Positions 1-8,238 of a DNA stretch of 64,000 nucleotides are shown piece after piece (positions within the stretch are counted from its first letter, which is position 1; every line of letters starts with the position of its first letter). This DNA comes from Streptomyces sp. SCSIO 75703 (lineage in GTDB: Bacteria; Actinomycetota; Actinomycetes; Streptomycetales; Streptomycetaceae), in the NCBI RefSeq assembly GCF_036607905.1, contig NZ_CP144555.1, positions 2,356,001-2,420,000 of the forward strand, read 5' to 3'. The position numbers were made by a program, and so were the translations under genes. The notes under the pieces are model-generated. The model saw nothing but the letters and a program-made list of their open reading frames with translations. It was not told the origin of the DNA and made no database searches.

Positions 1-59
1 CACAGGAGTGCGATCAGCATGAGGGTGGAGGCGAGCATCGTCGCCGTGCGGCGTGGCAT
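1..59 (-). CDS. YlbL-family secreted PDZ/S16 protease, N-terminus only
   Basis: Only the first 19 codons lie in the window, from an ATG at 59 running off the left edge. The visible residues MPRRTATMLASTLMLIALL are a positively charged start followed by a hydrophobic signal/anchor segment. This start is typical of Streptomyces YlbL-type proteins, which carry a PDZ domain and a Lon-like S16 serine protease domain outside the membrane. The body is outside the window, so the assignment rests on the N-terminus alone. Confidence 0.5.
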   Translation of the reverse strand, partial: MPRRTATMLASTLMLIALL

Positions 60-111
60 GGAACGACAGTACGGGACGGGACTGTCGGAGGACCGTCAGG
101 GCGGGGCCCGT

Positions 112-276
112 TCAGACGCCGGTGCGGGACCGTTCCATGGCCTCGCGGAAACGGGCGTATCCGTCGAGTTCGGGCCCGTCACCCCGCGCCTTGCGGGTGC
201 GGTTGGCCCAGCTCCCCCACAGACCCGCGACGACAGCCGCCACGAACGGAATCAGCAACCAGGCAAGCGCTGCCAT
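112..276 (-). CDS. Small single-pass membrane protein, 54 aa
   Basis: An ATG at 276 is preceded by a GGGAGG ribosome site (plus-strand 283-288). It encodes 54 residues. Residues 1-22 (MAALAWLLIPFVAAVVAGLW) form one hydrophobic helix, followed by a basic stretch (NRTRKAR) and a charged tail rich in Arg and Glu. The likely topology is a single N-terminal membrane helix with the tail in the cytoplasm. It lies 52 bases upstream of the YlbL-type gene on the same strand and may be co-transcribed with it. It is too short for most gene finders; function unknown. Confidence 0.75.
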   Translation of the reverse strand: MAALAWLLIPFVAAVVAGLWGSWANRTRKARGDGPELDGYARFREAMERSRTGV

Positions 277-409
277 GCCGACCTCCCAACCCCACGAGCG
301 TCCGCGACTGACTGATCAGCAGATTAACCATCTGCAGTGACAACGCTCACGCCAGGGGGCCGGTTACGCAACCGGACGGAGCAGTATGGCTCCGCCGGCC
401 GGGCGGCGC

Positions 410-847
410 TCAGCAGGCGCCGACCCACTCCTCGGTGCCGTCCCGGAAGGTCTGGTGCTTCCAGATCGGCACCTCGTGCTTGAGGTCGTCGATCAGCTTC
501 CGGCACGCGGCGAACGCCTCGGCCCGGTGCGGGCAGGACACGGCCACGACCACGGCGAGGTCCCCGATCTCCAGGTCCCCCACCCGGTGCACGGCGGCGA
601 GTGCCCGGACGGAGTGGTCGGCGGCGACCTTCTCGGCGACCCGCCGCAGCTCGTCCTCGGCACTGGGGTGTGCCGAGTAGGCGAGCCGGGTGACGGCGGC
701 GCCCCCGTCGTGGTCGCGCACGGTGCCCACGAAGAGGGCCGTGCCTCCGGCGGCGTCGTCCCCGACGGCCCGGAAGACCTCGTCCACGGAGAGCGGCGTG
801 TCCCGGATGCCGAGCAGCTTGACGGGGTGATCGCTGGTGGATGCCAT
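410..847 (-). CDS. moaE: Molybdopterin synthase catalytic subunit MoaE
   Basis: A 145-aa protein, the usual MoaE length. MoaE pairs with thiocarboxylated MoaD to convert precursor Z (cPMP) into molybdopterin in the cytoplasm. Family hallmarks are GTALFVGTVRDHDGG near residue 35, the YSAHPSAEDELRRVAEKV region, and the C-terminal RKLIDDLKHEVPIWKHQ segment with the conserved lysine that contacts the MoaD tail. The ATG at 847 was chosen because the open frame upstream is low-complexity and lacks family sequence. No moaD lies next to it, so its partner must be encoded elsewhere; the MoeZ protein at 33564-34742 is a plausible MoaD activator. Confidence 0.93.
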   Translation of the reverse strand: MASTSDHPVKLLGIRDTPLSVDEVFRAVGDDAAGGTALFVGTVRDHDGGAAVTRLAYSAHPSAEDELRRVAEKVAADHSVRALAAVHRVGDLEIGDLAVVVAVSCPHRAEAFAACRKLIDDLKHEVPIWKHQTFRDGTEEWVGAC

Positions 848-1390
848 GCGCCCATCGTGCCCCACGGCCGTCGGCGGGGGAACAGGGCTGCGGACGGGCG
901 GCCCGGTCGCCGGGAGCGGCGGCGCGGCTCGCGACCCGCCCGGGTGCCACGGGGACGGCGGGACGGATGGGGGGCGGCGTGTCGTACGGAGGCCGCGGTG
1001 GGCCGGGGACGGCGTGTCGCACGGAGGACACGGGAGGTCCGAGGCGGCGTGCCGGAGGGGACCGGGGCCGCGGGGACGCGGCGTGTCGTCAAGCACGGAG
1101 GCAACACGGGAGCCGGCGTGGCGTACGGGACCGGGGCGACGCGGGAGGCGGCGTGTCATGCGGGCCGCCCGGCGGGACGGGGACGGCACAGCGGCGACAC
1201 GCCGTACGTAGCCGCCGACGGCACGGGGGCGACGGCCCGGCGTGGCGTACGGGACCGGGGCGACGCGGGAGGCGACGTGTCATGCGGGCCGCCGAGCGGG
1301 ACGGGGACGGGGACACGCCGTACGTGACCGCCGGCGGCACAGTGGCGGCGGCCCGGCGTGGCGTGCCCGCGGACGAGGGGCCCGCCCGGC
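848..1390. other. 543-bp GC-rich spacer with imperfect repeats, no gene
   Basis: All frames across this stretch read as Arg/Gly/Pro/Thr-rich translations without domain logic. It is built from repeated phrases such as GGCGTACGGGACCGGGGCGA and GGCGTGTC(A/G)T. The clearest part is the imperfect tandem repeat listed separately at 1117-1364. It lies upstream of moaE and downstream of the SDR gene, both on the minus strand. I found no convincing promoter. Confidence 0.6.
1117..1364. repeat. Two imperfect ~124-bp tandem repeat copies
   Basis: CGTGGCGTACGGGACCGGGG occurs at 1117 and again at 1241, and the sequence after each copy stays similar for over 100 bases with small insertions and deletions. 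A third partial start (CGTGGCGTG) follows at 1357. Shorter relatives of the same phrase occur from about 980 on. Confidence 0.7.
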
Positions 1391-2512
1391 TCAGATCCGG
1401 CGCCGCGCCTTCCGTGCCCGGCGCACCACCGCCGCCGCGCCGAGCAGCGCGACCGTCGCGCCCGCGGCGCCCGCCGCCGTGGCGTCCTTGCGGCCGAGGC
1501 GCCGCCCGGCGACCGTGTGCCGTCCGGCGACCTCGTCCAGCAGTTCGGCGAGGACCTCCTCGTTGGTGTACCGCGGCCGCCATCCCGCGTCGTGCAGCCG
1601 GCTGCCGCTCACCACCCACGGGTACATCGTGTAGGCGAGGTCGCCGGCCGGGGAGGGGGTGAGCCCGATGCGGTGCAGGCGCGCGGCGGCGCCCAGCGCG
1701 ACCGCCGACGGCAGCTCCATCCGCCGGATGCCGCTCAGCTCCTCCACCTCCTCCTGCTCCAGCCACCCGTCGCACCCGACGGCCAGTTCCCCGTCGGCCT
1801 TCTCCAGGACCGCGTACTCCAGGGCGCTGCACAGGTCGTCCACGTGGCAGAACTGCCAGGCGGGCCGCGAGCCGGCCACCACGAGCAGCCGTGGCGACTC
1901 GAAGTACCTGGTCAGCGCCGTGTCCACGCCGCCGACCAGGACGGCGGGGCGGACGACGGTCACATTGAGCCCGGGGTGCGCCCGCGGGGCCCGCCGCGCC
2001 AGCCGCTCGACCTCCAGCAGGTCCCCGACGGCCGTGGCCTCGGCGGTGGCCCGCAGCTCGGCATCCTCCGACAGCGGCAGCTCGTTGTCCGGCAGGGCGC
2101 CGTAGACCATGGCGGACGTGCAGAGCACGACCCGGCGCACCCCGGCGGCGGCGGCCGCGGTCAGCACGGTCTGGGTCCCGCGGACGTTGTACGCGGTGCG
2201 GGCCGCGGCGTCGGTCTCCAGGTCCAGGTCGAGCGCCAGGTGCACGACCACGTCCGCGCCGCGCAGCCGTTCCGCGATGGCCGGGTCCCGGACGTCCAGG
2301 ATCTGCCAGCGTGCCTCGGCGCACTCGCCGCGCCGCTCGTCGATGGCCACGACCTGCCGGATCTCCTCGGAGGCGGCCAGGCGGGCGGTGAGCAGCGCGC
2401 CGATGCCGGAGGCGGCTCCGGTGACCGCGACGACGGGTCCGCGCGCGCCGGGGCGCTCGGAACTGGTTGACTGGTTTCGCGCTGCGCGAACCTGCGGATC
2501 TGGGGAACTCAC
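1391..2512 (-). CDS. NAD(P)-dependent SDR-family (epimerase-like) protein
   Basis: A 373-aa extended short-chain dehydrogenase/epimerase-like protein. After about 25 linker residues comes a Rossmann start (VVAVTGAASGIG) with the glycine motif that binds NAD(P). The catalytic-type segment VVLCTSAMVYG supplies the conserved Ser and Tyr region, although the usual YxxxK is not obvious because the following residues diverge. A C-terminal segment (AGAAGATVALLGAAAVVRRARKARRRI) is hydrophobic then highly basic, possibly a membrane-contacting tail. The GTG at 2512 is preceded by GGAGA at proper spacing. The substrate cannot be inferred, and a missing Lys would suggest a binding or regulatory role. Confidence 0.8.
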   Translation of the reverse strand: MSSPDPQVRAARNQSTSSERPGARGPVVAVTGAASGIGALLTARLAASEEIRQVVAIDERRGECAEARWQILDVRDPAIAERLRGADVVVHLALDLDLETDAAARTAYNVRGTQTVLTAAAAAGVRRVVLCTSAMVYGALPDNELPLSEDAELRATAEATAVGDLLEVERLARRAPRAHPGLNVTVVRPAVLVGGVDTALTRYFESPRLLVVAGSRPAWQFCHVDDLCSALEYAVLEKADGELAVGCDGWLEQEEVEELSGIRRMELPSAVALGAAARLHRIGLTPSPAGDLAYTMYPWVVSGSRLHDAGWRPRYTNEEVLAELLDEVAGRHTVAGRRLGRKDATAAGAAGATVALLGAAAVVRRARKARRRI

Positions 2513-2704
2513 CGGGCGTCTCCAGCGGTTGTCTTCAGTACGGGCGCGAGCGACGCGTACGTACCAGGTGGCATCCATCCTGCCGCAGGCAGTCAGTCGG
2601 CGAAGCACCGAGGCCCGAACCGCCCCGGGTGTCTACGCTGGGTGGTGAAGTCGGGCAGCCGTGCCGCCGGAGAGAACCGGCGGCCCTACCAGCCGAGGAA
2701 CCCC

Positions 2705-4183
2705 GTGAGTGACACCCCATTCGGATTCGGCCTTCCGCCGGAGGAGCCGGACGACGGCGACGAGGGCAAGAAGAAGGACCAGCAGGGCGGTGGTGGTCGG
2801 GGACCGGCCAACCCGTTCGGATTCGGCGCGGCCGGTGCCGGCGGCCCCGGCGCGGACAATCCGTTCGCCGCCATGTTCGGTTCCCTGAACCCCACCGACC
2901 TGGGCGCCGCGTTCCAGCAGCTCGGCCAGATGCTCTCGTACGAGGGCGGCCCGGTGAACTGGGACATGGCCAAGCAGATCGCCCGCCAGACGGTCGCGCA
3001 GGGCACCCCGGACGGCACCAAGGACGCCAGCGTCGGTCCGAGCGAGCGCAAGGCCGTCCAGGAGGCAGTCCGCCTGGCCGACCTGTGGCTCGACGACGCG
3101 ACCGCCCTGCCCTCCGGGGCGGGCTCGGCCGTCGCCTGGAGCCGCGCGGAGTGGGTCGAGGCGACCCTGCCCGCGTGGCAGGAACTGGTCGACCCGGTGG
3201 CCGAGCGGGTCGGCAACGCCATGGGCGACGTCCTGCCGGAGGAGATGCAGGCCATGGCCGGCCCGCTGATCGGCATGATGCGCTCCATGGGCGGCGCCAT
3301 GTTCGGCACCCAGATCGGACAGGCCGTCGGCGTGCTCGCCGGCGAGGTCGTCGGCTCGACCGACGTCGGCCTGCCGCTCGGCCCGGCCGGCAAGGCGGCG
3401 CTGCTCCCGGTGAACGTGGAGGCGTTCGGCAAGGACCTGGGCGTCGCCCAGGACGAGGTGCGGTTGTACCTCGCCCTGCGGGAGGCGGCCCACCAGCGGC
3501 TCTTCGCCCACGTGCCGTGGCTGCGCTCGCACCTGTTCGGAGCGGTCGAGGGGTACGCGCGCGGGATCAAGGTCGACACGGCGAAGCTGGAGGACGTCGT
3601 CGGCCAGTTCGACCCGCAGAACCCGGAGCAGTTGCAGGAGGCCCTTCAGCAGGGCATGTTCCAGCCGGAGGACACGCCGGAGCAGAAGACGGCACTGGCC
3701 CGGCTGGAGACGGCGCTCGCGCTGGTCGAGGGCTGGGTGGACGCGGTGGTCCACGCGGCGGCCAAGCCGCGTCTGACCTCGGCCGACGCGCTGCGCGAGA
3801 CGCTGCGGCGCCGTCGCGCCTCGGGCGGGCCGGCGGAGCAGACCTTCGCCACGCTGATCGGCCTGGAGCTGCGTCCGCGCCGGCTGCGCGACGCCTCCCG
3901 GCTGTGGGCGTCGCTCACCGACGCGCGCGGCGTCGACGGCCGGGACGGGCTGTGGGCCCACCCGGACATGCTGCCGACGGCGACCGACCTGGACGACCCG
4001 GACGGCTTCGTCCACCGCGAGCAGCTCGACTTCTCCGAGCTGGACCGCATGCTCGGCGAGGCGGCCGGCAAGCCCGACCTCCACAAGAAGGAGCAGGACG
4101 ACGGGGAGGCGCCCGCGGACGGTCCGGACACCCCCCGGGGTGACAGGGGCGAGGACCCGGGCAAGGGCGACGGCGCCGAGTGA
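2705..4183 (+). CDS. Zincin-like DUF2342 family protein (putative metalloprotease/hydrolase)
   Basis: A 492-aa cytoplasmic protein with a charged, Gly-rich head (residues 1-65) and then the conserved actinobacterial zincin_2/DUF2342 body. The region GAMFGTQIGQAVGVLAGEVVGSTD and the helix EVRLYLALREAAHQRLFAHVPWL are characteristic. The helix holds a degenerate HEXXH (REAAH), so peptidase activity is uncertain. The GTG at 2705 has GAGGA five bases upstream; the open frame extends further upstream but without family sequence. Its stop overlaps the GTG of the next gene, so translation of the Nudix hydrolase is probably coupled. The family is widespread in actinobacteria and functionally poorly defined. 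Confidence 0.85.
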   Translation: MSDTPFGFGLPPEEPDDGDEGKKKDQQGGGGRGPANPFGFGAAGAGGPGADNPFAAMFGSLNPTDLGAAFQQLGQMLSYEGGPVNWDMAKQIARQTVAQGTPDGTKDASVGPSERKAVQEAVRLADLWLDDATALPSGAGSAVAWSRAEWVEATLPAWQELVDPVAERVGNAMGDVLPEEMQAMAGPLIGMMRSMGGAMFGTQIGQAVGVLAGEVVGSTDVGLPLGPAGKAALLPVNVEAFGKDLGVAQDEVRLYLALREAAHQRLFAHVPWLRSHLFGAVEGYARGIKVDTAKLEDVVGQFDPQNPEQLQEALQQGMFQPEDTPEQKTALARLETALALVEGWVDAVVHAAAKPRLTSADALRETLRRRRASGGPAEQTFATLIGLELRPRRLRDASRLWASLTDARGVDGRDGLWAHPDMLPTATDLDDPDGFVHREQLDFSELDRMLGEAAGKPDLHKKEQDDGEAPADGPDTPRGDRGEDPGKGDGAE

Positions 4184-4695
4184 GCCTCCACGAGGACGCG
4201 GCCCTGGTGGTCAAGGGACACCAGGGCCAGGACGCACTGCGCCGGATCTACCTGGACCACCTCGCGGCGCACCCGGACGGCATGTGGAAGTCCTGCGGGG
4301 AGGGTCACCTCACGGCGAGCGCCCTGGTGATCGACCCCTCGCGCGGCCGGGTGCTGCTCACCCTGCACCGGAAGCTGCGCATGTGGCTCCAGATGGGCGG
4401 CCACTGCGAGCCGGGCGACCGGTCGCTGGCGGAGGCGGCGCTGCGCGAGGCGCGGGAGGAGTCCGGCATCGAGGGGCTGGCCCTCGTGCCCGGGGGCCCG
4501 GTCCGGCTGGACCGCCACCTCACGCCGTGCGCCTGGCACCTGGACGTCCAGTACGCGGCGGTGGCGCCCGCCGGCGCCGTGGAGTCGATCAGCGAGGAGT
4601 CCCTGGACCTGCGCTGGTACCCGTACGGAGACGTCGCGGACGTGGCCGACGAGTCGGTCGTCCGCCTGGCGGCGGCGGCGCGCGAGCGGGTCTGA
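4180..4695 (+). CDS. Nudix hydrolase
   Basis: A 171-aa Nudix-fold phosphohydrolase; the family cleaves nucleoside diphosphates linked to another moiety. The Nudix helix is GGHCEPGDRSLAEAALREAREESGI. It has one extra residue between the first acidic position and the REAREESG core compared with the textbook GX5EX7REUXEEXGU, a variant I believe is common in Streptomyces homologues. The GTG start overlaps the upstream TGA (GTGA at 4180-4183), indicating coupling to the DUF2342 gene. Substrate unknown. A strong hairpin follows downstream. Confidence 0.9.
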   Translation: MSLHEDAALVVKGHQGQDALRRIYLDHLAAHPDGMWKSCGEGHLTASALVIDPSRGRVLLTLHRKLRMWLQMGGHCEPGDRSLAEAALREAREESGIEGLALVPGGPVRLDRHLTPCAWHLDVQYAAVAPAGAVESISEESLDLRWYPYGDVADVADESVVRLAAAARERV

Positions 4696-4766
4696 CCCCG
4701 GTCGGCGGGCCGGGGAGGGCGGAGCGGCCCCTGGCGTCCGTGGCCGGCGGGCGGACCCACTCGGCG

Positions 4767-4802
4767 GGTGAGGGGCGATCGCCTGGGCGGTCGCCCCTCA
4801 CC
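4767..4802. terminator. Bidirectional hairpin terminator
   Basis: GGTGAGGGGCGA (4767-4778) pairs perfectly with TCGCCCCTCACC (4791-4802). It sits between the convergent Nudix and AIM24 genes, so it can serve both. There is no U-tract, as is usual for Streptomyces terminators. Confidence 0.8.
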
Positions 4803-4813
4803 GTGGCCCGGAT

Positions 4814-5569
4814 TCAGCTCCAGACGTTGCCCTGGTTGTGGCCGCGGGCGCCCTGCCCGCCGAAGCCGTACTGCGCGGCCAGGCCCTGCCCGATCTGGGC
4901 GTCCTGCGGCGGCAGCAGCTCGCTGGGCTGGATCAGGGCGACGCCCTCGCCCATGAAGCTCAGCTCCCAGCCCTCGCCCGTGCTGCCACGCCGCCGCCAC
5001 ACCCCGGAGGAGTGCGTCTGCGCCTGCATCTGCACGCGCAGCGAGGTCGACCAGGCGACGATCGCGTCCGCGTCGCAGTTGACGTACCGGTCGGGCGTGA
5101 CCCGCATCAGCAGCGGCGCGCCCGAGGTCATCAGGGCGACCCGGCCGTGGCCGGTGATGTTGAGCTGGTACTTGCCGGAGCCGGAGATGCCGTACTGGCT
5201 GTCCACGGCGATCACCTCGTGGTGCAGCGAGGAGTCCATCGCCAGCACGTAGGCGCTGTCGACGGTCAGCCCCTCCCGCTCGACCTCCATCACGTGCACG
5301 TACTGGGCGAGGTTGGCGAAGTAGACCGTGCCCTGCCCGTGGCAGCGCATCAGGTCGAGGCCCTCGCCGGTGTACGCGCGCGTGCGCGTCTGCCCGCCGC
5401 TCTGGTACTCGGCGTCGAACTCGACGAGGCCCTGGTAGGCGACCATCGTGCCCTTGCGGGCGAGGATGTCGTCGTGGCCCTCCAGGACCACGCGGAGCAT
5501 GTGCTTGTTCTGCAGGCTCCAGCGTTCCTGGGTCTGCTGGTCGTTGTAGGCGAAAATCGGGCTCTGCAT
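4814..5569 (-). CDS. AIM24 family protein (third of three)
   Basis: A 251-aa AIM24-fold protein. Recognisable elements are ILARKGTMVAYQG, LMRCHGQGTVYFANLAQ, GSGKYQLNITGHGRVAL and the final FMGEGVALIQPSE, which give the repeated beta-sheet pattern of the family (related to the mitochondrial AIM24 protein). No signal peptide is visible. A Gly/Gln-rich tail ends the protein. It lies 17 bases downstream of a paralogue and is probably in one operon with the next two genes. Molecular function is not established for bacterial AIM24 proteins. Confidence 0.88.
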   Translation of the reverse strand: MQSPIFAYNDQQTQERWSLQNKHMLRVVLEGHDDILARKGTMVAYQGLVEFDAEYQSGGQTRTRAYTGEGLDLMRCHGQGTVYFANLAQYVHVMEVEREGLTVDSAYVLAMDSSLHHEVIAVDSQYGISGSGKYQLNITGHGRVALMTSGAPLLMRVTPDRYVNCDADAIVAWSTSLRVQMQAQTHSSGVWRRRGSTGEGWELSFMGEGVALIQPSELLPPQDAQIGQGLAAQYGFGGQGARGHNQGNVWS

Positions 5570-5586
5570 GGTGTTCTGGCTCCCCC

Positions 5587-6267
5587 TCAGCCCCTGATCC
5601 GGAGGCGGTCGGTGCTGTCCTCGCTGGGCTGGACGACGACGATGCCCTGACCGGAGAAGGCCATCTGGTACGCCTCGCCGCTGCCGCGGCCGATCAGCGA
5701 CTGCGCCTTGAAACTGCGCTTGCCCTTCACCCGGAGGTTCGGGGACCAGGCGACGAGCGCGTCCGGGTCGACGTAGGTCTCGTCCTCGCCTCCGCCGCAG
5801 TCGACGACGATCGGCGTGCCCCGGGAGGTGAGCGCGACCCACCCCTGCCCGGAGATCCTGGTGTTCCACAGGCCCTGCCCGGCGAACTTGGCGAGTCCCT
5901 TGACCCGCTCCACGCCCCAGCTCAGGTGGGCGTCGAAGGCGAGCAGGTTGGTGGCGTTGACGGAGATCCCGTCGCCGTCGAGGTTGATCACGACGACGTT
6001 CGCCCCGTAGTCGGCGAGGTAGAGCAGTCCGTCGCCGGTGCACTTCATGAGGGGAGCGCCCTCGCCGGTGACCCAGTCCTTGGCGATCTGGCGCACGGCC
6101 GAGGGGCTGGGCTCGTACTGGACGAAGCCCTCGTAGGCGACCATCGAGCCCACGCGCGCGTAGAGGTCGTTCCCGGTCTGCATGGCGACCTTCAGCATGT
6201 GGTCGCCGTGGTTCTCCATGCGGGCGGTGACGGGTGCGGGAGCGTAGCCCGCGAGCGGCTGGTTCAT
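5587..6267 (-). CDS. AIM24 family protein (second of three)
   Basis: A 226-aa paralogue of its neighbours. It shows the same signature segments: LYARVGSMVAYEGFVQY, LMKCTGDGLLYLADYGANV, ISGQGWVALTSRGTPIVV and AFSGQGIVVVQPSED. The ATG at 6267 directly follows the upstream fusion gene with a 13-base gap. Divergence between the three copies is substantial, so the duplication is old and the copies probably have separate roles, perhaps as a hetero-oligomer (inference). Confidence 0.88.
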   Translation of the reverse strand: MNQPLAGYAPAPVTARMENHGDHMLKVAMQTGNDLYARVGSMVAYEGFVQYEPSPSAVRQIAKDWVTGEGAPLMKCTGDGLLYLADYGANVVVINLDGDGISVNATNLLAFDAHLSWGVERVKGLAKFAGQGLWNTRISGQGWVALTSRGTPIVVDCGGGEDETYVDPDALVAWSPNLRVKGKRSFKAQSLIGRGSGEAYQMAFSGQGIVVVQPSEDSTDRLRIRG

Positions 6268-6280
6268 GTCGGGCGCTCCC

Positions 6281-8023
6281 TCAGATCTCGTACGGCTGGA
6301 CGACGACGAAGCTGCCGGGCGCCGCCCGGAACTGGAGGTTCACGCTCTCGCCGGTGTCGCCCGGGTAGGCGTTGCGCCGCATCCGGACCTGGCTGGAGAC
6401 GATCACCTGGGCGGCGGCGGACCAGGCGACGACGGCGTTGCAGTCGGCGAAGGTGGTCGGCGTGACCGGCAGCACGACCGGGACGCCGCGCGTCTTGACG
6501 ACGAGCGTGCCGGTGCCCTGGAACTGCATGGTGAACAGCGCGCCGCCCGGGATGCCGTGTCCCTCGATGCGGCGGACCTCGTACTGGAGGCTCTCGTCGA
6601 AGGCCAGCACGTTCTCGGCGGAGACGCACACCGCGTCGCCCTGCAACTCGATGGGGTGCAGCATGGCGGCCTCCTCGGCGAGGAAGACCTGTCCCTTGCC
6701 GGTGCAGCGCATGAGCTGCATCTCCTGGCCGGTGGCGTTGCCGACGATCCGTCCGGCGAAGCCCGCGCCCTTGTAGGCGAAGTCGACCTTGCCCTGGTAG
6801 AGGACCATGCTGCCCTGCCGGGCCAGGACCGGCTGGTCGGCGGTGCCGAGGTCGACACGGACCAGCTTGCTGTTCTGGAGCGTCCAGCGGTGGCCCGTCT
6901 CGGTCTCCCGGAACCGCTGGAGCGCGCCGGCCACGCCGGTGCCCTGCGGGGCGGTGCCGGGGGGCGGGCTCGGCGGGACGCCGTAGGGGGCGGGCTGCCC
7001 GTGGCCCGGGGGCTGCCCGTAGCCGGGCGGCGGGGCGGGCGCGTGCGGGGGCTGACCGTAGCCGGGGGGCGGGGCGGGCGCGTGGGGCGGCATGCCGTAG
7101 CCGGGCGGCGGGGTCGGCGCGTGCGGCGGCTGGCCGTAACCGGGGGGCGGGGGCGCCTGGCCGGGAACGTGGCCGTGGGGCGGCGGCTGCCCCGGCACGC
7201 CGGGCGGCGGGGGCGGGGGCGGCACCGGGGAACCGCCGGGCGGGGTGTGCAGCGGGGCGATGATCGTCTGCGCGGCGTGGACGTCGGGTGCGCCCGACGG
7301 CGTGGACGGGGGCGGCGGTGTGAAGCCCATCGGGGCGGGCGGGGCCTGCTGCGGTACGGGCGCCGGGGCGGGCGGCGCGGCGGCCTGGGCCGGGGCGGCG
7401 AAGGCCGGGGGCGCAGCGGCCTGGGCGGGCGGGGCGAAGGCCGGGGGCGCGGCGGTCTGCGGCTGCGGCGGCTCGGGCTGCGTCGGCTCCTCCTCTTCGG
7501 CGACCTCGCCGCCGAAGTTCTTCAGCAGCGCCTCCAGCCCGCCGTCGAAGCCCTGGCCGACGGCGGCGAACCGCCATCCGTCCTTCCGGTAGAAGTCGCC
7601 CAGCATCACGGCCCGCTCGGTGGAGAACTCCGAGCCGTCGAAGGGGTAGCGCGCGACCTCCTCGCCGCCGGCGACGATCCGCAGGTAACCGGGGCCGGCC
7701 TGCGACATCTGCCCGTCGCCGTCGATCGTGGCCGTGAAGGACAACTTCTGGATCTGCTGCGGGACCCGGTCGAGCGTGACCCGGAAGGACTCGGTGTCGC
7801 CGGCCTGCGCGCCCAGGAGCCGGAGGGACGCCTCGGGGGACTGCGGCTGGTTGTAGAAGACGAAGTACCGGTCGTCCGAGAGCCGTTCGTCGGCGTCGAG
7901 CCCGAAGCAGCTGATGTCGAAGCTCAGTCCGGGACCGGAGATCTGCACGCCCACGTACAGATCCGTGCCCGCGGTGAGGTCACTGACCCTGGCCTTGTGG
8001 CCGCGTTGGAATTCCCTGGCCAT
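6281..8023 (-). CDS. TerD-AIM24 fusion protein with Pro-rich linker
   Basis: A 580-aa two-domain protein. Residues 1-180 form a TerD-type domain (tellurite-resistance/stress, calcium-binding family), seen in DLTAGTDLYVGVQISGPGLSFDISCFGLDADERLSDDRYFVFYNQ and the DGDG/DGSEF acidic sites, including the usual LGDFYRKDGWRF segment. Residues 190-375 are an extremely Pro/Ala/Gly-rich linker with four 13-residue units of the type PPPGYGQPPHAPA. The C-terminal ~200 residues are an AIM24 domain (LARQGSMVLYQGKVDFA, LMRCTGKGQVFLAEE). It is the first gene of the AIM24 operon. Upstream GGGGGA at suitable spacing supports the ATG at 8023. Intracellular, since no signal peptide is visible. Confidence 0.9.
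   Translation of the reverse strand: MAREFQRGHKARVSDLTAGTDLYVGVQISGPGLSFDISCFGLDADERLSDDRYFVFYNQPQSPEASLRLLGAQAGDTESFRVTLDRVPQQIQKLSFTATIDGDGQMSQAGPGYLRIVAGGEEVARYPFDGSEFSTERAVMLGDFYRKDGWRFAAVGQGFDGGLEALLKNFGGEVAEEEEPTQPEPPQPQTAAPPAFAPPAQAAAPPAFAAPAQAAAPPAPAPVPQQAPPAPMGFTPPPPSTPSGAPDVHAAQTIIAPLHTPPGGSPVPPPPPPPGVPGQPPPHGHVPGQAPPPPGYGQPPHAPTPPPGYGMPPHAPAPPPGYGQPPHAPAPPPGYGQPPGHGQPAPYGVPPSPPPGTAPQGTGVAGALQRFRETETGHRWTLQNSKLVRVDLGTADQPVLARQGSMVLYQGKVDFAYKGAGFAGRIVGNATGQEMQLMRCTGKGQVFLAEEAAMLHPIELQGDAVCVSAENVLAFDESLQYEVRRIEGHGIPGGALFTMQFQGTGTLVVKTRGVPVVLPVTPTTFADCNAVVAWSAAAQVIVSSQVRMRRNAYPGDTGESVNLQFRAAPGSFVVVQPYEI
7019..7147. repeat. 39-bp in-frame tandem repeat in the TerD-AIM24 linker
   Basis: The phrase GTA(G/A)CCGGG recurs at 7019, 7058, 7097 and 7136, an exact 39-base period. 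This encodes 13-residue units (PPPGYGxPPHAPx). Flanking sequence on both sides is also Pro-rich. Confidence 0.85.
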
Positions 8024-8238
8024 GCGTAACGACCGTCCCCCATCCGAATACGAGTGCGTCGCGCCAGGCTAACGGCAAACTCCGACACCGGACGAAGTCG
8101 GTACAGACCCGGTACACAGCCCTGACCGGACGTTCCCCACCGGCCGCCGACGGGGCGGGGAGCGCTCTCCGCGCGCGGGCGCGGGTTACGCGGTGGCCCG
8201 CTTTCGGCGCGAGCGCGTGGCCCCTCCCCGCGCGCGGG

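Noticed and set aside
8024..8238. Small gene in the TerD upstream region
   Set aside because: No frame with a ribosome site and coding bias; the stretch holds only the promoter area and a repeated CGCGCGGGTTACGC phrase.
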